Below are positions 1-8,669 of a stretch of DNA of 60,606 nt, in pieces. Source of the stretch: Prosthecobacter debontii (GTDB taxonomy: Bacteria; Verrucomicrobiota; Verrucomicrobiia; Verrucomicrobiales; Verrucomicrobiaceae); the NCBI RefSeq assembly GCF_900167535.1, contig NZ_FUYE01000021.1, positions 1 to 60,606 of the forward strand. Reading direction: 5' to 3'. Position 1 is the stretch's first letter, and every line of letters starts with the position of its first letter. The notes beneath the pieces are model-generated. The model did no database searches and was not told the origin of the DNA. It saw only the letters and a list, made by a program, of their open reading frames with translations. A program made the translations under genes and the position numbers.

Positions 1-19
1 AATAACCTCTGCTCGTAAG

Positions 20-134
20 TCTGGTGGTCATGGCACAGTGGAACCACCCGTTCCCATTCCGAACACGGAAGTGAAACGCTGTTGCGCCGATGATAGTTGG
101 ACGATAGGTCCTGCGAAAGTAGGTCGCCGCCAGT
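20..134 (+). rRNA. rrf: 5S ribosomal RNA
   Basis: The segment has the 5S core, including the conserved stretch CCCATTCCGAACACGGAAG, and its ends pair (CTGGTGG near 21 with CCGCCAG near 127-133) to form the closing helix I. The length of about 115 nt is normal for 5S. It is probably the last gene of an rRNA operon whose 16S and 23S genes lie upstream of the window. The exact ends are uncertain by a few bases. Confidence 0.95.
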
Positions 135-140
135 TTATAA

Positions 141-177
141 ACCCCCTCCCTTCTCACGAAGCCGAGGGGGTTTTTTG
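141..177 (+). terminator. Rho-independent terminator after 5S rRNA
   Basis: CCCCCTC (142-148) pairs with GAGGGGG (164-170) and the helix is followed directly by TTTTTTG. This is a classic intrinsic terminator closing the rRNA operon. Confidence 0.85.
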
Positions 178-178
178 T

Positions 179-495
179 TTTGTTTTTAGCCTAGGCCCCG
201 TGGCTCCGAGCTGCACTGAAAGCTGGGCCGAATGATTCAGAAGGGCTCCTCCCCACGATCCCATTTGGACGAGGCTATGGATCGCAAATAGTTAGAGAAG
301 TCAGGAATCTTGCGAAGCTGCCTCTCTCAATGCTTAAGCAGAGTTCAACGATCCATACTTACAGGCTAACAAACGATGATCAATAGTAGGGGCCTACAGC
401 TTTACTGGCTCACTCTCCACTGCAATTGTTGAGCAAAACGCCATCTCTTACAGGGAGATGGCGTTGGAGAAGTTCACGCCGAAAAAACGTACCCT
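179..495. other. Intergenic stretch without gene
   Basis: About 317 bases between the 5S terminator and the SGNH hydrolase gene. I see no convincing reading frame, tRNA or repeat. The only structure is the hairpin at 437-465, listed separately. Confidence 0.6.
430..465 (-). terminator. Terminator of the SGNH hydrolase gene
   Basis: A perfect 11-bp inverted repeat (AACGCCATCTC at 437-447 with GAGATGGCGTT at 455-465) has a 7-nt loop. Read on the minus strand, it lies just after the stop codon of the hydrolase and runs into TTTTGCTC, which fits an intrinsic terminator. Confidence 0.7.
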
Positions 496-1179
496 TCACC
501 GAGCTGCGTGAATCGCTTTTACCACTTGCTCTCCGAGAGCCTGCGAGCCTTCGGCGGTGTAGTGGACGTTGGCAGGCTGGATCTGGATTGTTTTGAGTTG
601 TGGCAGTGCAAAGGTGTAGAGATCGTTCACCTGCACGCCGAGTTCTTTCATGATGCGTAGGGCTGCTTCGTTGTAGCGGATGACATCGGCATTGCTACGG
701 AAGACTTTCATCGGCTCCTCAGGGCAGGGAGTAGTGGTGGCGAAAATGAGCTTGGCGCCGGTGGCTTTCAGTTTCCCCACGATCTCGCGCAGGTTCCTTT
801 CATAGACTTCCACGGTGTTATTGACCGGATCGCTGGCTTGATCGGAGACCTTGCCATCGGCTTTCATGTGCTTCACGTCATGGAGGCCCCAGTTGAAGTG
901 AATGACGTTCCATTTGCCGCCGTCGATTTGCAGCCAACGGTCGATGTTAAGGACGCCTGACTTGGTGTCGCTACAGTTTTCAGCCTTACCGTTCGCAGCC
1001 ATGGGGCGCAAGACCGTCATCGCATCTGCCAAAAGCTTTTGGACGACGGGAGTGTAACCAATCGAAATCGAATCGCCTAGAATCAGTACGCGCGGTTTGG
1101 GGGCATCTGCGGCATGATTGAGGAGACTGAATCCAAGGCTGCTGGCGGCGAGGGTAAAGAGAAAAGGAAGACGCTTCAT
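496..1179 (-). CDS. Secreted SGNH/GDSL-type hydrolase
   Basis: A 227-residue protein with an N-terminal signal peptide (hydrophobic stretch about residues 4-22). Block I of the SGNH family is visible as LILGDSISIGY, with the nucleophile Ser37. Asn96 in HFNWGLHD is a candidate block III residue, and His206 in VHYTAEG is the C-terminal catalytic His. The residue usually found as Asp three before that His is Ala203, a variation that occurs in some members but leaves the triad acid uncertain. Family members are esterases or carbohydrate deacetylases, so a role on polysaccharide acyl groups in the periplasm or outside is plausible, especially with sulfatases nearby; the substrate is unknown. It is transcribed away from the sulfatases and ends in a clear terminator. 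Confidence 0.85.
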   Translation of the reverse strand: MKRLPFLFTLAASSLGFSLLNHAADAPKPRVLILGDSISIGYTPVVQKLLADAMTVLRPMAANGKAENCSDTKSGVLNIDRWLQIDGGKWNVIHFNWGLHDVKHMKADGKVSDQASDPVNNTVEVYERNLREIVGKLKATGAKLIFATTTPCPEEPMKVFRSNADVIRYNEAALRIMKELGVQVNDLYTFALPQLKTIQIQPANVHYTAEGSQALGEQVVKAIHAAR

Positions 1180-1285
1180 AGCTAGGAGCAGTGGAACGTC
1201 GTTCCGGCTCCAACCTTACGGTAAAGGGGAAGAATCAGAGTCGAGCGATGCGGCTCACTCTCATGAGCCCTCCCATGCAATCCCA

Positions 1286-1972
1286 TCAGGATTTAGGCGT
1301 CGGCGCTGCAGTGCTGATCCACAGGCCCTCGGTCGTGACTTTCACCTGACGAATGGCTTTCAGAATGGTGCCGATAGGTTCGACTTTCCGATAGGGAGCG
1401 ATCCAGGGCCAGATTTCCATGCCAGTGATGAAGCCATCGGGCACGTCTTTGCCGGGGACTTTTACATCCACGACCTTAGCGTCGAGGCCTTCTTCATGCA
1501 CATGCATATACCAGGTGAGTTGGCCGATGAGGTAGCGCTTTTTATCTTCCCAGAACTTCAGGTTGTTCAGAGGCAGGCAGACATCGCCAACCACGCCGTC
1601 TTTCTCTGGGAGCGTGGCGGTCACCCGCAGCAGGCCAGCATAGCTGCCGTAGCCCGTGTCTGGCGCGGTGGCGATGATGGCATTGAGGTCGGCGAGGGTG
1701 AGGGATAGCTCCGCAGGTTGATGGGCACGGGCTTTCTCGGCAAAGGCCTGGAGCTTCTGATCCAGGGTGGCTTTGGCTTCCGGGGTGATTTCCACCAGTG
1801 GGAGTTGGATCGGCTCAGGAACAGTGATTTTAGCGATCTCCTTGTCTTGAGTGACCAGGGAGTAAAGGCTCCAGCCGATGATGCCAAAGAAGATGCAGGC
1901 TGCCATGACCATGATGGCGCAGCCGTAGAAGGGGTTGAAGGGGGCGGTGGGGACTTTTTGAACAGAAGCCAT
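1286..1972 (-). CDS. Hypothetical membrane-anchored protein
   Basis: A 228-residue protein with one N-terminal membrane segment (about residues 18-41, CAIMVMAACIFFGIIGWSLY) followed by a soluble domain that should face the periplasm. I do not recognise the family. The soluble part is mixed alpha/beta with no obvious catalytic motif. It lies between the SGNH hydrolase and a 75-residue hypothetical gene, all on the minus strand, and may share a transcript with the small gene 54 bases upstream. The single anchor and lack of motifs leave the function open. Confidence 0.75.
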   Translation of the reverse strand: MASVQKVPTAPFNPFYGCAIMVMAACIFFGIIGWSLYSLVTQDKEIAKITVPEPIQLPLVEITPEAKATLDQKLQAFAEKARAHQPAELSLTLADLNAIIATAPDTGYGSYAGLLRVTATLPEKDGVVGDVCLPLNNLKFWEDKKRYLIGQLTWYMHVHEEGLDAKVVDVKVPGKDVPDGFITGMEIWPWIAPYRKVEPIGTILKAIRQVKVTTEGLWISTAAPTPKS

Positions 1973-2026
1973 GAGTAGGTCGGGGAGCGGACTGTGGCTC
2001 AGCCTGGGGCGGGAGCCAAGCGGGAA

Positions 2027-2254
2027 TCACAGACCTTTACCTGAGCCTAGGCGCACTTGCTCAGGGGTCAGGAGCTCTGCACCTTTGATCAGGCGGCAAA
2101 ATTCCTTTTTGCTGAGCTGGGTCTCTTTGCCATCGCGGCCTTTGAGATCGCTCATGGTTTTATAGACGATGTAGAGCCGATCCCAGTGGGTGATTTTGAA
2201 ATAGAGTTCCCCCTGTTTCCAGATCTGGTCCTGCTGCAGTTTGATTTTCATCAC
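2027..2254 (-). CDS. Small hypothetical protein
   Basis: A 75-residue, Lys-rich soluble protein starting MMKIKLQQDQIWKQGE. It ends 54 bases before the membrane-anchored gene on the same strand. The sequence reads as a real protein (mixed hydrophobic and charged pattern, e.g. YFKITHWDRLYIVYKT), but I cannot assign a family. Either of two adjacent Met codons (2252-2254 or 2249-2251) could be the start. It is divergent from the sulfatase cluster, so the 94 bases between it and 2349 probably hold promoters in both directions. Confidence 0.6.
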   Translation of the reverse strand: MMKIKLQQDQIWKQGELYFKITHWDRLYIVYKTMSDLKGRDGKETQLSKKEFCRLIKGAELLTPEQVRLGSGKGL

Positions 2255-2348
2255 TCTCTGTAAGCACGGCTGTCGGAGGCTGCCAGTATGATTGCAATGA
2301 AATGATGGGGGTGTTGCTGCGTTGTCATGGTCTTACCTTTTTCCGACC

Positions 2349-3791
2349 ATGCTTAGACACGCTTTTTCGAGAATTTTGTTGGCCGTATCCGCGCTTGTTT
2401 GCGCTGCTGCCGAGTTACCTGCAGCCGATCGTCCCAACATCATCTGGATCATGGCTGATGACTTGGGGTATGGAGACCTGGGTTGCTTTGGGCAAAAGGT
2501 CATTCAGACACCGAATCTGGATCGCATGGCGATGGAAGGGATGAAGTTTTCCCACTTCTATGCAGGCGCCACTGTGTGCGCCCCCTCTCGCAGTGTGTTG
2601 ATGACCGGGCTTCATCATGGCCACACACGCGTGCGGGGAAATGCAGGCAAGACCAATCCCGCCGCACAAGCTCTGAAGGAGGGGGATGTTACCGTGGCCA
2701 AGGTCCTGAAGGATGCAGGTTACAAGACCGCGCTCATCGGTAAATGGGGCCTAGGTGATGTTGGCGAGGCTGAAACCGGGCTGCCCCGCAAGCAAGGGTT
2801 CGATTACTTCTATGGCTACCTGAACCAGACGCATGCTCACAATCACTTCCCGGATTATCTGTGGAGAAATGAGACAAAGGAACCTCTCTCAAACATTGTG
2901 AGCCCTTTGGGTGAAAATGGCGGCGGCTATGCCACGGATCCCGTGCACTTCTCTGATGACCTCTTTGCCGATGAAGCCTTGAAGTTTGTCGAGGAAAACA
3001 AAGCTTCCCCCTTCTTCATCTACTGGAGTCTGGTGGTGCCGCATGCGAACAATGAGCGCACTCGTGAGTTGAAGGACGGGGCTGAGGTGCCGGACTATGG
3101 ACCCTATGCCGACAAGGACTGGCCGAATCCCGATAAGGGACAGGCGGCGATGATCACTCGCTTGGATAGTTATGTCGGCCGGATGCTGAAGCTGCTGAAA
3201 GCGCAGGGATTGGCGGAAAAGACTCTGGTGATCTTCACCAGCGACAATGGTCCGCACAATGAGAGCAATCACGATCTGACTCGTTTTGCCCCCTCAGGGC
3301 CTTATACCGGAATCAAACGCAGCCTGACCGATGGCGGTATTCGTGTTCCGCTGATTGCTTGGTGGCCTGGGAAGATCAAAGCGGGACTGGAAACTCGCCA
3401 TGTCGCTTCGTTCGCAGATTGGATGGCGACTGCGGCCGAGTTGGCCGACGCCAAAGTGCCTGAGAAGACGGATTCCATCAGCTTTGTGCCCACGCTCATG
3501 AGCAATGGGGCCAAGCAGGAGCAGCATGAGTTCCTCTACTGGGAATTTCATGAAGGTGGTTTCAAACAGGCCGCTTTGTATCAGGGACGTTGGAAGGGGA
3601 TTCGTGCGGAAGGCTCCGACGCACTTGTCGCGCTTTATGATCAGCAGAACGATGTCGAAGAGAAAACCAATGTGGCGGCTGAGAATCCAGACATCGCGGC
3701 GAAGATCGGCGAGTATCTGAAGACGGCGCGAACAGATTCAGCGGATTGGGAGCCGCGCTGGAAGGCGGAAGGGAAGAAGAAAAAGAAATAG
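2349..3791 (+). CDS. Secreted sulfatase 1 (arylsulfatase type)
   Basis: A 480-residue type I sulfatase of the alkaline-phosphatase superfamily. The start at 2349 (MLRHAFSRILL) gives a clean signal peptide ending near AAELPAA; a longer frame from 2322 would only add nine residues. The maturation motif C-A-P-S-R (Cys77, the formylglycine precursor) is intact. The metal ligands appear in MADDLGYGD (Asp37-Asp38) and in the later TSDNGPHNE segment. It should hydrolyse sulfate esters, probably on polysaccharides taken from the environment. It is the first of four consecutive sulfatases on the plus strand, with 38 bases to the next start. The substrate cannot be told from sequence. The C-terminus is Lys-rich. 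Confidence 0.92.
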   Translation: MLRHAFSRILLAVSALVCAAAELPAADRPNIIWIMADDLGYGDLGCFGQKVIQTPNLDRMAMEGMKFSHFYAGATVCAPSRSVLMTGLHHGHTRVRGNAGKTNPAAQALKEGDVTVAKVLKDAGYKTALIGKWGLGDVGEAETGLPRKQGFDYFYGYLNQTHAHNHFPDYLWRNETKEPLSNIVSPLGENGGGYATDPVHFSDDLFADEALKFVEENKASPFFIYWSLVVPHANNERTRELKDGAEVPDYGPYADKDWPNPDKGQAAMITRLDSYVGRMLKLLKAQGLAEKTLVIFTSDNGPHNESNHDLTRFAPSGPYTGIKRSLTDGGIRVPLIAWWPGKIKAGLETRHVASFADWMATAAELADAKVPEKTDSISFVPTLMSNGAKQEQHEFLYWEFHEGGFKQAALYQGRWKGIRAEGSDALVALYDQQNDVEEKTNVAAENPDIAAKIGEYLKTARTDSADWEPRWKAEGKKKKK

Positions 3792-3829
3792 CACGACCTG
3801 AGTGCCCACAGGCTTTCCACATTCGACTT

Positions 3830-5440
3830 ATGAAACATTGCGTCCGATTCATTCTGGCTGGCTGTTTGGGGTTGTGTTTTTTTCAACACCTCCAGGCCGC
3901 CCCATCCAAGGCTCCAGATGTCAGTCGGCCTAACATCATTTTCATTCTGGCCGATGATTTAGGCTACGGAGACATCGGCGCTTACAAGAAACAGCCTTCG
4001 AAGATTCCGACCCCAAATGTGGATCGCCTCGCGAGGGAGGGGATTCGTTTTACGGATGCGCATTCGCCAGCTTCCGTGTGTTCGCCAACTCGCTACGCCT
4101 TGCTGACAGGGCGCTATGCGTGGAGGTCGAGCCTGCAATCGGGGGTCGTGCTGCCATGGGGCGAGCCCCTGCTGAAGCCGGGTCAGTTGACAGTGGCCGA
4201 GATGCTCAAAGAGAACGGTTATACCACGGGCTTGATTGGCAAATGGCATCTTGGCATGTCTTGGCCGACTAAGGATGGCAAGCCTGCGGCGGCGGGTGAG
4301 GATCGCTTGAGCAATGTGGATTTCACGCAGCCTTTCAAAGGCGGGCCGTTGGATCATGGTTTCGATCATTACTTCGGTGTGGATGTGCCGAACTATCCGC
4401 CCTACTGCTTTTTGAAGGATGATCGCACCGTCGGCATCCCGACGTTGCCAGATACGGGGCGGGTGGATGGCTTTAACCGCCCCGGTCCTATGATTCCCGG
4501 CTGGAAGTTGGTGGATATCTTGCCAGAGCTGAATCGCCAAGCGGTGTCGTTCGTTGAGCAGTCGGCTCAAAGCGGCAAGCCCTTCTTCCTCTATTATGCC
4601 CTGACTTCACCGCATTATCCCGTGGTGCCAGCCAAGGAGTTTCAGGGCAAGACGACTGTGGGAGATTATGGTGACTTTGTGTTTCAGACCGACTGGTGCG
4701 TGGGGCAGATCCTTGAAGCGCTCGAGCGTCAGGGCGTTGCGGAGAACACGCTGGTGGTCTTCACCAGTGACAACGGTCCTGAGATAACAGGGGAAGTGAA
4801 GCCCGGCGTCTATGACCGAGTTTTGCAATACAAACACCACAGCCTGGATGGGCTGCGTGGAGCCAAGCGGGATCTCTGGGAAGCTGGGCATCGTGTGCCT
4901 TTCGTCGCGCGTTGGCCTCGCAAGATCGAGGCTGGGCGGGTGAGTGAGGAGACGATCTGTCATGTGGATTTCATGAGCACTGTGGCTGCGATTCTGGGGA
5001 CTGAATATGCCAGTGACACGGCCGTGGATAGCCACAACCTGCTGTCTATTTTGTGGAATGAGCCGTTAGGCCGGCCCGTGCGTGAAGCTACCGTGCATCA
5101 CAGTGGCTCGGGGCGCTTTGCCATTCGCAAAGGCGAGTGGGTGCTCATCGCCCACATCACCGGGGATGACAATCGCCAGCGTGGCGAGCCTGAATGGCTG
5201 AAAAAGCAGCGCGGTTATCTGCCCCACAATCAACCCGGGGAGCTGTATCATCTGAAGGAGGACTTGATCGAAAAAAACAACCTCTATGCAGAGAAGCCGG
5301 AGATCGTCGCCGAGCTGCGCGCTCTGCTGGAGAAGTATGTGAAGGAGGGCCGCTCAACCCCGGGTCCAGCCCAAACCAATGATGTGCCTGTGATCATCGA
5401 CAAACCTATTCAAAAGCCTGCTGCCGGTAAAAAACAATAA
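3830..5440 (+). CDS. Secreted sulfatase 2 (arylsulfatase A type)
   Basis: A 536-residue sulfatase. The frame is open back to 3746, inside the preceding gene, but the start at 3830 gives a signal peptide (MKHCVRFILAGCLGLCFFQ) and avoids overlap. The motif C-S-P-T-R (Cys84) is intact for formylglycine formation, and the N-terminal metal site is ILADDLGYGD (Asp42-Asp43). A second metal-site segment TSDNGPE is present in the middle. The organisation resembles arylsulfatase A/GALNS-like enzymes (family S1). It is the second gene of the sulfatase run and lies 6 bases before the next start, so co-translation is likely. Confidence 0.92.
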   Translation: MKHCVRFILAGCLGLCFFQHLQAAPSKAPDVSRPNIIFILADDLGYGDIGAYKKQPSKIPTPNVDRLAREGIRFTDAHSPASVCSPTRYALLTGRYAWRSSLQSGVVLPWGEPLLKPGQLTVAEMLKENGYTTGLIGKWHLGMSWPTKDGKPAAAGEDRLSNVDFTQPFKGGPLDHGFDHYFGVDVPNYPPYCFLKDDRTVGIPTLPDTGRVDGFNRPGPMIPGWKLVDILPELNRQAVSFVEQSAQSGKPFFLYYALTSPHYPVVPAKEFQGKTTVGDYGDFVFQTDWCVGQILEALERQGVAENTLVVFTSDNGPEITGEVKPGVYDRVLQYKHHSLDGLRGAKRDLWEAGHRVPFVARWPRKIEAGRVSEETICHVDFMSTVAAILGTEYASDTAVDSHNLLSILWNEPLGRPVREATVHHSGSGRFAIRKGEWVLIAHITGDDNRQRGEPEWLKKQRGYLPHNQPGELYHLKEDLIEKNNLYAEKPEIVAELRALLEKYVKEGRSTPGPAQTNDVPVIIDKPIQKPAAGKKQ

Positions 5441-5446
5441 TCATCC

Positions 5447-7258
5447 ATGAAATATCTCGTTCTCGTTTTTTTAGGCTTGGTCGGGCTGAGTCATGCGGCT
5501 GACCGGCCGAACATCCTGTGGGTCACCAGTGAGGATAATAGCCCGTATCTGGGATGTTATGGAGACAAGCTCGCGGTCACGCCTCACTTGGATAAGCTGG
5601 CTTCAGAGGGGCTCCGCTATCGGCACGCTTACTCGAACGCGCCAGTGTGCTCCACCGCACGCACCACGCTGATCACGGGTATGTATCCCACCAGTCTCGG
5701 TGTGCAGAATCACCGCAGCAGTGTAGCCATTCCGGCGGACTTCAAGCTCTACCCGCAATATCTGAGAGAGGCGGGTTACTACTGCACCAATAACAGCAAG
5801 ACGGATTACAACGTGGCAGGAGCAGGGAACAAGATTTGGGACGATAGCAGCAAGAAAGCTCACTATAAAAATCGCAAGCCGGGGCAACCCTTCTTCGCCA
5901 TTTTTAACTTCACTTCCAGTCATGAAAGCCAAGTGGCTCCTAAGCCCGGGAAGACCGAGTTCCGCATCGATCCCAAAGAGATGCAACTCCCACCGTATCA
6001 CCCTGATACGATGACGATCCGTAAGGATTGGGCGAACTACTATGACCAGATCACGGTCATGGATCAGCAAGTCGGAGATGTTCTGGATGAACTGGAGCAA
6101 GCCGGGTTGGCCGAGGACACCATTGTCTTTTATTATGGGGACCATGGAGGCGCTTTGCCTCGTGGGAAACGTAACATCCATGACTCCGGCACACGGGTGC
6201 CGTTCATCGTTCGCATCCCCAAAAAATGGCAGCACCTCGCCCCAGCTCAGCCTGGAGAGTGGGTCAATGATCTTGTGAGCTTTGTGGATTTCCCTGCTAC
6301 GGTCTTCAGCCTGTGTCAGGTTCCGATTCCCTCCCAGTTTCGTGGTATGCCTTTCCTGGGGGAAAAGAAGACCGTTCGCGATCATGTCTTCCTTTATCGC
6401 GGACGCATGGATGAACGTTATGATACCGTCAGAGCCGTGTGTGATGGTGAGTTCCGATACGTGCGCAATTTCTCGCCGCATCGTCCCTGTGGGCAGCACT
6501 ACACCTATCCCTTCGATGTGCAGCCAAGTATGGGGTCATGGTATGAAGAATTCGCCGCAGGCCGTTGCAATGACGTCCAGTCGGCCTACTGGCTGCCCAA
6601 GGCTTCTGAAGAGCTGTATGAACCGGAAAGTGACCCTTTTGAGATTCATAATCTCGCTAGCGATGCCGAACAAAAAGCACGACTGGAAAAGATGCGTGAA
6701 GTGTTGCACCAGGACATGCTCTCTACGCGGGATACTGCCTTCATTCCTGAGGGGATGTATGAAAAGTTGGCGGGAGAGAAGACGTTGTATGAATTCGCAC
6801 AGAGTGCCGCCTATCCCTTAGAGCGCCTAATGGACATCGCTGAGGCTGCGAGCTCACGGAATCCATCCCACGTGCCTTCCTACATGGGGGCGCTGACGGA
6901 CAAAGACCCGCTCATCCGCTACTGGGCGACCACCGGTTGCCTGATCCTGAAAGACAAGGCGGCCGAGGCGAAGGAGGCGTTGAAGCCCTTGCTCCAAGAT
7001 GAATCTCTGGATGTGCGTGTGGTGGCTGCTGAGGCCCTGAGTTATCTCGGCGAAAAAGACGCGGCTCTGACCACCGTCACGGAGGTGATTCGCACTGGCA
7101 ATACTTATGAGTCTCTGGCTGCGCTGAACACCCTGGAGTATCTCTGGCGCGCGGGTCACATCACCCTGAAGCAGGCTCAGGAGGCTGTGCAAGGGCTGAC
7201 GCTGAAGGAGCCGAATAACCGCATCCCTAAATACCTGCTGTCTCTTTCTGAAAAATGA
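5447..7258 (+). CDS. Sulfatase 3 with atypical C-S-T-A-R motif and HEAT-like tail
   Basis: A 603-residue sulfatase-family protein with a signal peptide (residues 1-17). The N-terminal site reads VTSEDNSPYLGCYGD, typical of the heparan-N-sulfatase-like (SGSH) branch rather than the usual ADDLGYGD. The maturation motif is C-S-T-A-R (Cys68), with Thr where most type I sulfatases have Pro; Cys and Arg are kept. The second metal segment is YYGDHGGALPRGK. From about residue 475 the chain becomes a helical-repeat region (KDPLIRYWATTGCLILKD, LDVRVVAAEALSYLGEKDAA), which looks like HEAT repeats. Its stop codon overlaps the next start (ATGA). It may be an active sulfatase with relaxed maturation, or an inactive relative. 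Confidence 0.88.
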   Translation: MKYLVLVFLGLVGLSHAADRPNILWVTSEDNSPYLGCYGDKLAVTPHLDKLASEGLRYRHAYSNAPVCSTARTTLITGMYPTSLGVQNHRSSVAIPADFKLYPQYLREAGYYCTNNSKTDYNVAGAGNKIWDDSSKKAHYKNRKPGQPFFAIFNFTSSHESQVAPKPGKTEFRIDPKEMQLPPYHPDTMTIRKDWANYYDQITVMDQQVGDVLDELEQAGLAEDTIVFYYGDHGGALPRGKRNIHDSGTRVPFIVRIPKKWQHLAPAQPGEWVNDLVSFVDFPATVFSLCQVPIPSQFRGMPFLGEKKTVRDHVFLYRGRMDERYDTVRAVCDGEFRYVRNFSPHRPCGQHYTYPFDVQPSMGSWYEEFAAGRCNDVQSAYWLPKASEELYEPESDPFEIHNLASDAEQKARLEKMREVLHQDMLSTRDTAFIPEGMYEKLAGEKTLYEFAQSAAYPLERLMDIAEAASSRNPSHVPSYMGALTDKDPLIRYWATTGCLILKDKAAEAKEALKPLLQDESLDVRVVAAEALSYLGEKDAALTTVTEVIRTGNTYESLAALNTLEYLWRAGHITLKQAQEAVQGLTLKEPNNRIPKYLLSLSEK

Positions 7259-8592
7259 AGACGTTCTTGCTCCTGCTTAACCTATCCCTGATTGGCGGTC
7301 TTGCTGCGGCGGATCGGCCTAACGTGGTGTTGATCATGGCCGATGATTTCGGTTATGAGTGTGTGCAGGCCAATGGTGGGGAATCTTACCCAACTCCGAA
7401 TCTGGATAAGCTAGCGGCAGGAGGTTTGCGCTTCGAGCACTGTCATGTGCAGCCCCTCTGCACTCCTACCCGGGTGCAGCTCATGACTGGGCGCTACAAC
7501 ATTCGCAATTACCTCAGCTTCGGCAAGCTGCCCAAACAAGAGACCACCTTTGGTCAACTCATGAAGCAGGCCGGATATGCCACGGGTATCTGTGGCAAGT
7601 GGCAGCTCGGGGCGGAGCCGGATCTGCCTCAGCACTTTGGTTTCGATGAAGCCTATCTCTGGCAGCATACCCGTCGGCCACCGCGCTATGCCAATCCCGG
7701 GCTGGAGCACAATGCTAAGCCCTTGGACTTCCAGCATGGCGAGTATGGACCTGAATTGGTGAATGACTTCGCGCTCGATTTCATCACGCGGCATCAGACG
7801 GAATCCTTCTTTTTGTATTACCCGATGATCCTCACTCACGATCCTTTTCAACCCACCCCGGATAGTCCCGATTGGGACCCCACCACGCAGGGTGAAAAGG
7901 CCAAGCAGGCGAACAAACACTTTGCCGATATGACGGTCTTTATGGACAAGATGATCGGTCGGCTGGTGGCGAAGTTGGAGAGTCTGGAACTGAGTGACAA
8001 CACACTCATTCTCTTCCTCGGTGACAACGGCACCTCCACGAAGATCACCAGCCGCTATCAAGGCGCAGACTACCACGGCGGAAAGGGCGATACCTCACGC
8101 CGAGGCACCCATGTGCCCATGATTGCCTCTTGGCCGCGAGTCATTAAGCCAGGCGTGAATGACCATCGGTTGGTTAGCAGTACGGATTTCCTGCCCACCC
8201 TCTGCGATGCTGCCGGTGTGTCTGTGCCTCCCCAGATGGATGGCATCAGCTTCATGCCGGAATTGAAGGGTGAGAAAGGGCAGGGGAGAGACTGGCTCTA
8301 CACGTGGTATTCACCCCGGCAGAAGCAAGACCTAAAGGTCAAGGAATGTGCCTTTACTCAGCAGCACAAGCTCTACCGCGATGGATCGTTTTACGATCTG
8401 GTGAAAGACCCCGACGAAAAGCACCCATTGACGGTAGCCGACCTCACGGGAGAAGCCGCCCAAGCCGCCGCTAAACTTGGGGCCGTGCTTGAGCAATTCA
8501 AGGACGCTCGGCCTCATGAACTGGATGAAGCCTTCATCCAATCGGGGGGGGGCAAAGAGCCGAAGGCTCAGCGTAAGAAGAACAAAAAGTAA
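7255..8592 (+). CDS. Secreted sulfatase 4
   Basis: A 445-residue sulfatase starting at an ATGA overlap with the preceding gene, which implies translational coupling. It has a signal peptide (MKTFLLLLNLSLIGGLAAA), a metal site IMADDFGYE (Asp30-Asp31), and the intact maturation motif C-T-P-T-R (Cys69). FLGDNGTSTK supplies the second metal segment. It is shorter than sulfatases 1-3 and clearly not a recent duplicate of them, so the four probably act on different linkages of one sulfated glycan. No formylglycine-generating enzyme or radical-SAM maturase is encoded in the window. Confidence 0.92.
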   Translation: MKTFLLLLNLSLIGGLAAADRPNVVLIMADDFGYECVQANGGESYPTPNLDKLAAGGLRFEHCHVQPLCTPTRVQLMTGRYNIRNYLSFGKLPKQETTFGQLMKQAGYATGICGKWQLGAEPDLPQHFGFDEAYLWQHTRRPPRYANPGLEHNAKPLDFQHGEYGPELVNDFALDFITRHQTESFFLYYPMILTHDPFQPTPDSPDWDPTTQGEKAKQANKHFADMTVFMDKMIGRLVAKLESLELSDNTLILFLGDNGTSTKITSRYQGADYHGGKGDTSRRGTHVPMIASWPRVIKPGVNDHRLVSSTDFLPTLCDAAGVSVPPQMDGISFMPELKGEKGQGRDWLYTWYSPRQKQDLKVKECAFTQQHKLYRDGSFYDLVKDPDEKHPLTVADLTGEAAQAAAKLGAVLEQFKDARPHELDEAFIQSGGGKEPKAQRKKNKK

Positions 8593-8628
8593 TCACGATT
8601 TGCTACTGATTCAAAGTCGGTGGATTGC

Positions 8629-8658
8629 TATTTGCTTGACTGCGCAAATAATCTTTTG
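8629..8658 (+). terminator. AT-rich hairpin after sulfatase run, before PiT start
   Basis: TATTTGC (8629-8635) pairs with GCAAATA (8644-8650) around an 8-nt loop and is followed by ATCTTTTG. It could be a weak terminator of the sulfatase operon or a leader structure of the phosphate transporter, whose GTG start is only 20 bases away. Confidence 0.4.
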
Positions 8659-8669
8659 TTGGTAGTAGC

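Noticed and set aside
41..235. Plus-strand frame of 65 residues over the 5S gene
   Set aside because: It lies within the 5S rRNA and its terminator, so it is not a protein gene.
5603..6499. Minus-strand open frame of 298 residues
   Set aside because: Antisense to sulfatase 3. No family features, and the sulfatase frame is continuous and conserved in pattern.
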